In this document: piece after piece, positions 12,353 to 15,136 of the stretch
Layout: every line of letters begins with the position of its first letter
Position numbering within the stretch: the first letter of the stretch is position 1
Source: JAYFNU01 sp964622315
GTDB taxonomy: Bacteria > Bacillota > Clostridia > Oscillospirales > Ruminococcaceae
Direction: 5' to 3'
DNA length: 15,136 bases
Assembly (NCBI GenBank): GCA_964622315.1
Contig: CAZUOY010000044.1
Location: 1-15,136, forward strand
Notes under the pieces: generated by a model
Database searches by the model: none
The model's input: the letters and a program-made list of their open reading frames with translations, nothing else
What the model was told of the DNA's origin: nothing
Position numbers and translations under genes: made by a program

Positions 12353-13843
12353 ATGTCATTAATCAGCGTTAATGGGCTGACCTTCGGCTATGAGGGCAGC
12401 TTTGACAATATCTTTGAAGATGTGTCGTTCCGAATTGATACCGACTGGCGGCTGGGCTTCGTCGGGCGCAACGGGCGGGGCAAAACAACCTTTCTTCGTC
12501 TTCTTTCAGGCGAGCTGCCTTATAAAGGATGCATAACCGCCTCGGTGGATTTTGAGTACTATCCTTACCCTATCTCCGACGAGAACGAGCTTTCGCGTGA
12601 CTGTATAGAGAAAATCATACCCGACGTTGAGGAATGGCGTCTTCTTCGCGAGCTTTCATTATTAAAGGTGGACGAGGGTGTTCTTTGGAGACCGTTTGAT
12701 ACGCTCAGTAACGGCGAGCGCTCAAAGCTTCTTCTTGCGGCGCTCTTTCTACGTGAAAACAGCTTCCTTCTCATCGACGAACCAACGAACCACCTTGACG
12801 CCGAGGCAAGGCGCACTGTCGCGGAATACCTGCGCGGAAAAAGCGGCTTTATACTTGTTTCGCACGACCGCGATTTCCTTGACGCGTGTACCGACCACAC
12901 CCTTTCAATTAATAAAACGAATATCGAGGTGGTTAAGGGAAGCTACTCTGTCTGGCACGAGGCAAAATCGCGTCAGGACGAGTTTGAACGCGCACAGAAC
13001 GAAAAGCTTAAGGGTGAGATAGGACGGCTCTCAGAGGCCGCCAGACGCACTGAGGGCTGGTCCAATAAGGCTGAGAGCCGCAGGATAGGTTTTGACCCAA
13101 CCAAGGAGGAAAAAAGTTTAACGCGCCGTCCGAACGAGGCGGCGAAATCAAAGAAGGCGATGAAAAGGGCAAAAGCGTTTGAAAACAGAATGAATTCCGC
13201 CGCCGAGGAAAAGTCAAAGCTGTTAAAAAACATTGAAAAGACCGAGGAACTGAAGCTTTCGCCCCTTCGCTACCGCTCAAACGTTCTTGTTTCGCTTAAC
13301 GGCGTGAGCATTCACTACGGTGAAAAAACGGCGTGTTTTGGCGTCAGCTTTGATATTAAAAACGGAGAGCGCGTCTGTCTTTCGGGAATAAACGGTTCGG
13401 GAAAGTCCAGCATACTAAAGCTTATACTCGGCGAAGAAATGGAGTACGACGGGCTATTAACGAAGGGTTCCGGTCTTACAATCTCATATGTGCCGCAGGA
13501 CGTATCCAAGCTTTCGGGCAGTCTTGACAGCATTGCCGAGGACGCGGGTATTGATAAAACGCTTTTTCTCACTATCCTTCGCAAGCTTGATTTTTCAAGG
13601 CTTATGTTTGAGAAGGACGCGGCGGACTACAGCGACGGGCAAAAAAAGAAGGTCGCGCTCGCAAGGAGTCTTTCCTCAAGCGCACATCTCTATGTCTGGG
13701 ACGAGCCGCTAAACTTCATCGACCTCTTTTCAAGGCTTCAGCTTGAGGCGCTAATAAATCAATACTGCCCCACGATGATTTTCGTTGAGCACGACGGCGC
13801 GTTCGCAAGAAAAACAGCGACTAAATTCGTCAATCTCAGATAA
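12353..13843 (+). CDS. Lsa-type ABC-F ribosomal protection protein
   Basis: Soluble twin-ATPase that in the Lsa/Vga group binds the ribosomal E site and dislodges lincosamides, streptogramin A and pleuromutilins. From ATG at 12353 (AGGGGGTG 7 bases upstream) it has 496 residues, close to Lsa proteins (about 498); reading from 12302 would add 17 unrelated residues. NBD1: Walker A GRNGRGKTT (38-46), signature LSNGERSK (118-125), Walker B LLIDEPTNHLD (139-149), switch His171. The interdomain linker (about 200-305), whose tip reaches the drug site, is charged and helical. NBD2: GINGSGKSS (345-353), YSDGQKKK (426-433), YVWDEPLNFID (447-457), His480. VLWRPFDTLS and VWDEPLN strongly recall Lsa(A). 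No membrane segments. It stands alone behind a long structured leader. Actual resistance is inference. Confidence 0.9.
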   Translation: MSLISVNGLTFGYEGSFDNIFEDVSFRIDTDWRLGFVGRNGRGKTTFLRLLSGELPYKGCITASVDFEYYPYPISDENELSRDCIEKIIPDVEEWRLLRELSLLKVDEGVLWRPFDTLSNGERSKLLLAALFLRENSFLLIDEPTNHLDAEARRTVAEYLRGKSGFILVSHDRDFLDACTDHTLSINKTNIEVVKGSYSVWHEAKSRQDEFERAQNEKLKGEIGRLSEAARRTEGWSNKAESRRIGFDPTKEEKSLTRRPNEAAKSKKAMKRAKAFENRMNSAAEEKSKLLKNIEKTEELKLSPLRYRSNVLVSLNGVSIHYGEKTACFGVSFDIKNGERVCLSGINGSGKSSILKLILGEEMEYDGLLTKGSGLTISYVPQDVSKLSGSLDSIAEDAGIDKTLFLTILRKLDFSRLMFEKDAADYSDGQKKKVALARSLSSSAHLYVWDEPLNFIDLFSRLQLEALINQYCPTMIFVEHDGAFARKTATKFVNLR

Positions 13844-13927
13844 TCGCTAACTTTTACGGTTGATGAGACATCAGACGACTGTATCCTTACGCCGCGGAAA
13901 GCTGACGGTTAAATTTAAATGAACATA

Positions 13928-13965
13928 AGGAAAAGAGCGCCGGCTTCTGCCGACGCTCTTTTCCT
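13928..13965. terminator. bidirectional terminator between the ABC-F gene and the sugar permease gene
   Basis: AGGAAAAGAGCG (13928-13939) and CGCTCTTTTCCT (13954-13965) are exact inverse complements, with CGGC/GCCG stacked inside around loop TTCT. Each strand carries CTCTTTTCCT in its 3' arm. The two flanking genes converge on it. Confidence 0.8.
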
Positions 13966-13974
13966 CGCACTTGC

Positions 13975-13997
13975 CCGAAAGGTGCTCAGTCTTTCGG
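13975..13997. other. second hairpin between the converging genes
   Basis: CCGAAAG (13975-13981) and CTTTCGG (13991-13997) form a 7-bp stem with a 9-base loop beside the bidirectional terminator. An alternative small hairpin, AGTC/GACT around TTTCG (13989-14001), excludes it. Function unknown. Confidence 0.4.
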
Positions 13998-14020
13998 ACT
14001 CATTAGAAGGAGAAAATGAA

Positions 14021-14086
14021 ATGTTGTTGGTTGGTAGTTTAATTACGCTTTTCTCGCCTTGCGGTTTGAAACAACGTCGAAGATAA
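14021..14086 (+). CDS. possible 21-residue small ORF antisense to the permease 3' end
   Basis: ATG at 14021 has a strong ribosome site, AGAAGGAG (14005-14012), 8 bases upstream, and opens 21 codons to TAA at 14084-14086 (MLLVGSLITLFS, then a basic end). A second ATG at 14016 gives an 8-codon frame. The first half is hydrophobic and the second positively charged. It lies past the bidirectional terminator with no clear promoter, and overlaps the end of the opposing gene, so it may be chance. Confidence 0.2.
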   Translation: MLLVGSLITLFSPCGLKQRRR

Positions 14087-15136
14087 CGGCGATAAGAAGA
14101 ACGATACCCTTAACGACCTTCTGGAAGTTACTGTCGATACCGATAATGTTCATTCCGAGGTTAAGTATACCCATGAGGATAGCGCCAATAACCGCGCCGC
14201 TTACCTTACCTACGCCGCCGTATGCCGACGCGCCGCCGATAAAGCAGGAGCCGATAGCGTCCATTTCGTAGCTGGTGCCCGCCTGGGGGTTAGCCGAGGT
14301 GAAGCGCGCCGCAACGACCATAGCCGCAAAGGCGCTCAGGAACGCCATATTGACATACGCCGCGAAGTAAATCTTGTTGGTGTTAATACCCGAAAGCTTC
14401 GTAGCCTTTTCGTTTCCGCCAAGAGCATAGAAGTGGCGTCCGAAGGTGGTTTTCGAGGTAATATACGAATAGATGAGTATGATTGCGCCGAGCCAAAGGA
14501 GAATGTAGGGTATGCCCTTGTAGCGGGCGAGCTGATACATAACAGCCATAATCGCGACGGAGATAACGGCGAGTCTTCCCACCATGCTGAGCGTGTTTTC
14601 CGTCTCATAGCCCTTGCGCTTTTTATTAATGTTTCCGAATACAGTCGTAAGAACATAGACCGCGCAGGCAACGATACCGGCAATAATGCAGGACCACATC
14701 ATAGCGGGAGCGCCTGTAGCGGGGTCGGACTGAATGTCAAGACCGGGGATATAAACATAGTCATTGAACATAGCGAGGAACTCATCGGGGAAGCCCGAAA
14801 TGGTAAGTCCGCCGAGCATTGACTGAGCAAGTCCCCTAAAGAGCAGCATGCCCGCGAGGGTAACGATGAACGGTGGTATTCGCACATACGCTATCCAGAA
14901 GCCCTGCCATACGCCTATGATAACGCCGACGAGCAGGCATATGCCCATAACAAGGTACATGTTCCAGTGAAGCTGTGCCATAAGAACGCCCGCGATAGCG
15001 CCGACGAGGCAGACTATCGAGCCGACCGAGAGGTCGATGTTACCGCCCGTTAGTATACATAAAAGCATACCGACGGCAAGTATAACGACGTAAGAGTTCT
15101 GAATAATCAGGTTGTTAATGTTCTGGGGAAGAATCA
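14043..15136 (-). CDS. sugar ABC transporter permease, MmsB/XylH-like (start beyond the window)
   Basis: Membrane permease of a carbohydrate importer of the ribose/xylose class. Reading continues without a stop from 14043 to the window edge, giving about 363 residues of a family of about 390; the first methionine inside (15066-15068) is internal, since the preceding residues NNLIIQNSYVVILAVG are conserved family sequence. Visible are TGGNIDLSVGS, the hallmark of the BPD_transp_2 family, VRIPPFIVTLAGMLLFRGL, and the contact loop ALGGNEKATKLSGINT. Around ten membrane segments are predicted. The MmsB-like group (multiple-sugar or xylose type) is suggested by the long loop with SDPATGAPAMMW; the exact sugar cannot be told. 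The ATPase and binding-protein genes should lie upstream, beyond base 15136. Confidence 0.92.
   Translation of the reverse strand, partial: ILPQNINNLIIQNSYVVILAVGMLLCILTGGNIDLSVGSIVCLVGAIAGVLMAQLHWNMYLVMGICLLVGVIIGVWQGFWIAYVRIPPFIVTLAGMLLFRGLAQSMLGGLTISGFPDEFLAMFNDYVYIPGLDIQSDPATGAPAMMWSCIIAGIVACAVYVLTTVFGNINKKRKGYETENTLSMVGRLAVISVAIMAVMYQLARYKGIPYILLWLGAIILIYSYITSKTTFGRHFYALGGNEKATKLSGINTNKIYFAAYVNMAFLSAFAAMVVAARFTSANPQAGTSYEMDAIGSCFIGGASAYGGVGKVSGAVIGAILMGILNLGMNIIGIDSNFQKVVKGIVLLIAVIFDVVSNRKARKA

Noticed and set aside
1..15136. CRISPR array, tRNA or rRNA genes
   Set aside because: No regularly spaced repeats of suitable length, cloverleaf with TTCRANY arm, or rRNA-like sequence was noticed by eye on either strand.

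Overview
The window looks like chromosomal DNA from an anaerobic, gut-type Clostridia (Bacillota), perhaps Oscillospirales/Ruminococcaceae. The grounds are gene content and order (greA-lysS, ftsE-ftsX-coiled-coil M23 peptidase-S41 protein, type III pantothenate kinase beside an ECF S component), strong AGGAGG-like ribosome sites, AT-rich intergenic stretches with consensus sigma-A promoters, and GC-richer genes. A 23-base N run inside lysS marks it as a draft or metagenome assembly. The taxonomic placement is inference.

Layout. Positions 1-532 hold the start of a leftward ParA ATPase gene of the type carried by conjugative elements, preceded by hairpins and four GGYGTAA repeats. This probably is one end of an integrated element abutting the 3' end of lysS. 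Next, all leftward: lysS (broken only by the assembly gap) and greA behind a perfect consensus promoter; an envelope-growth block transcribed from 7990 to 2683 (PucR/CdaR-type regulator, ftsE, ftsX, secreted coiled-coil M23 peptidase, membrane-anchored S41/PDZ protein) closed by a strong terminator; then rsmA and cdd. A divergent promoter region near 9560-9610 separates cdd from a rightward three-gene operon: dCMP-deaminase-like protein, coaX, and an ECF transporter S component, closed by a strong terminator.

Positions 11839-12352 are about 500 bases without a normal gene but full of structure: a promoter followed by three consecutive hairpins ending in a U run (a possible ~90-nt RNA), a second consensus promoter, a six-codon upstream ORF with a good ribosome site, and further terminator-like hairpins. 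They lead into an Lsa-type ABC-F ribosome-protection protein. This resembles the attenuator leaders known for antibiotic-responsive ABC-F genes. Beyond a bidirectional terminator lies the 3' part of a leftward sugar ABC transporter permease that runs off the window.

How the genes work together: FtsE/FtsX form the membrane switch that normally activates coiled-coil M23 hydrolases such as the one encoded next to them. The S41 protein at the operon end lacks the expected catalytic serine (Gly300) and may act as a binding or scaffold protein. cdd and the dCMP deaminase both feed pyrimidine salvage. CoaX and the ECF S component plausibly link pantothenate uptake to coenzyme A synthesis. The items most worth a second look are the ABC-F leader with its possible small RNA, the serine-less S41 protein, the EF-hand-tailed S component, and the element junction at lysS.
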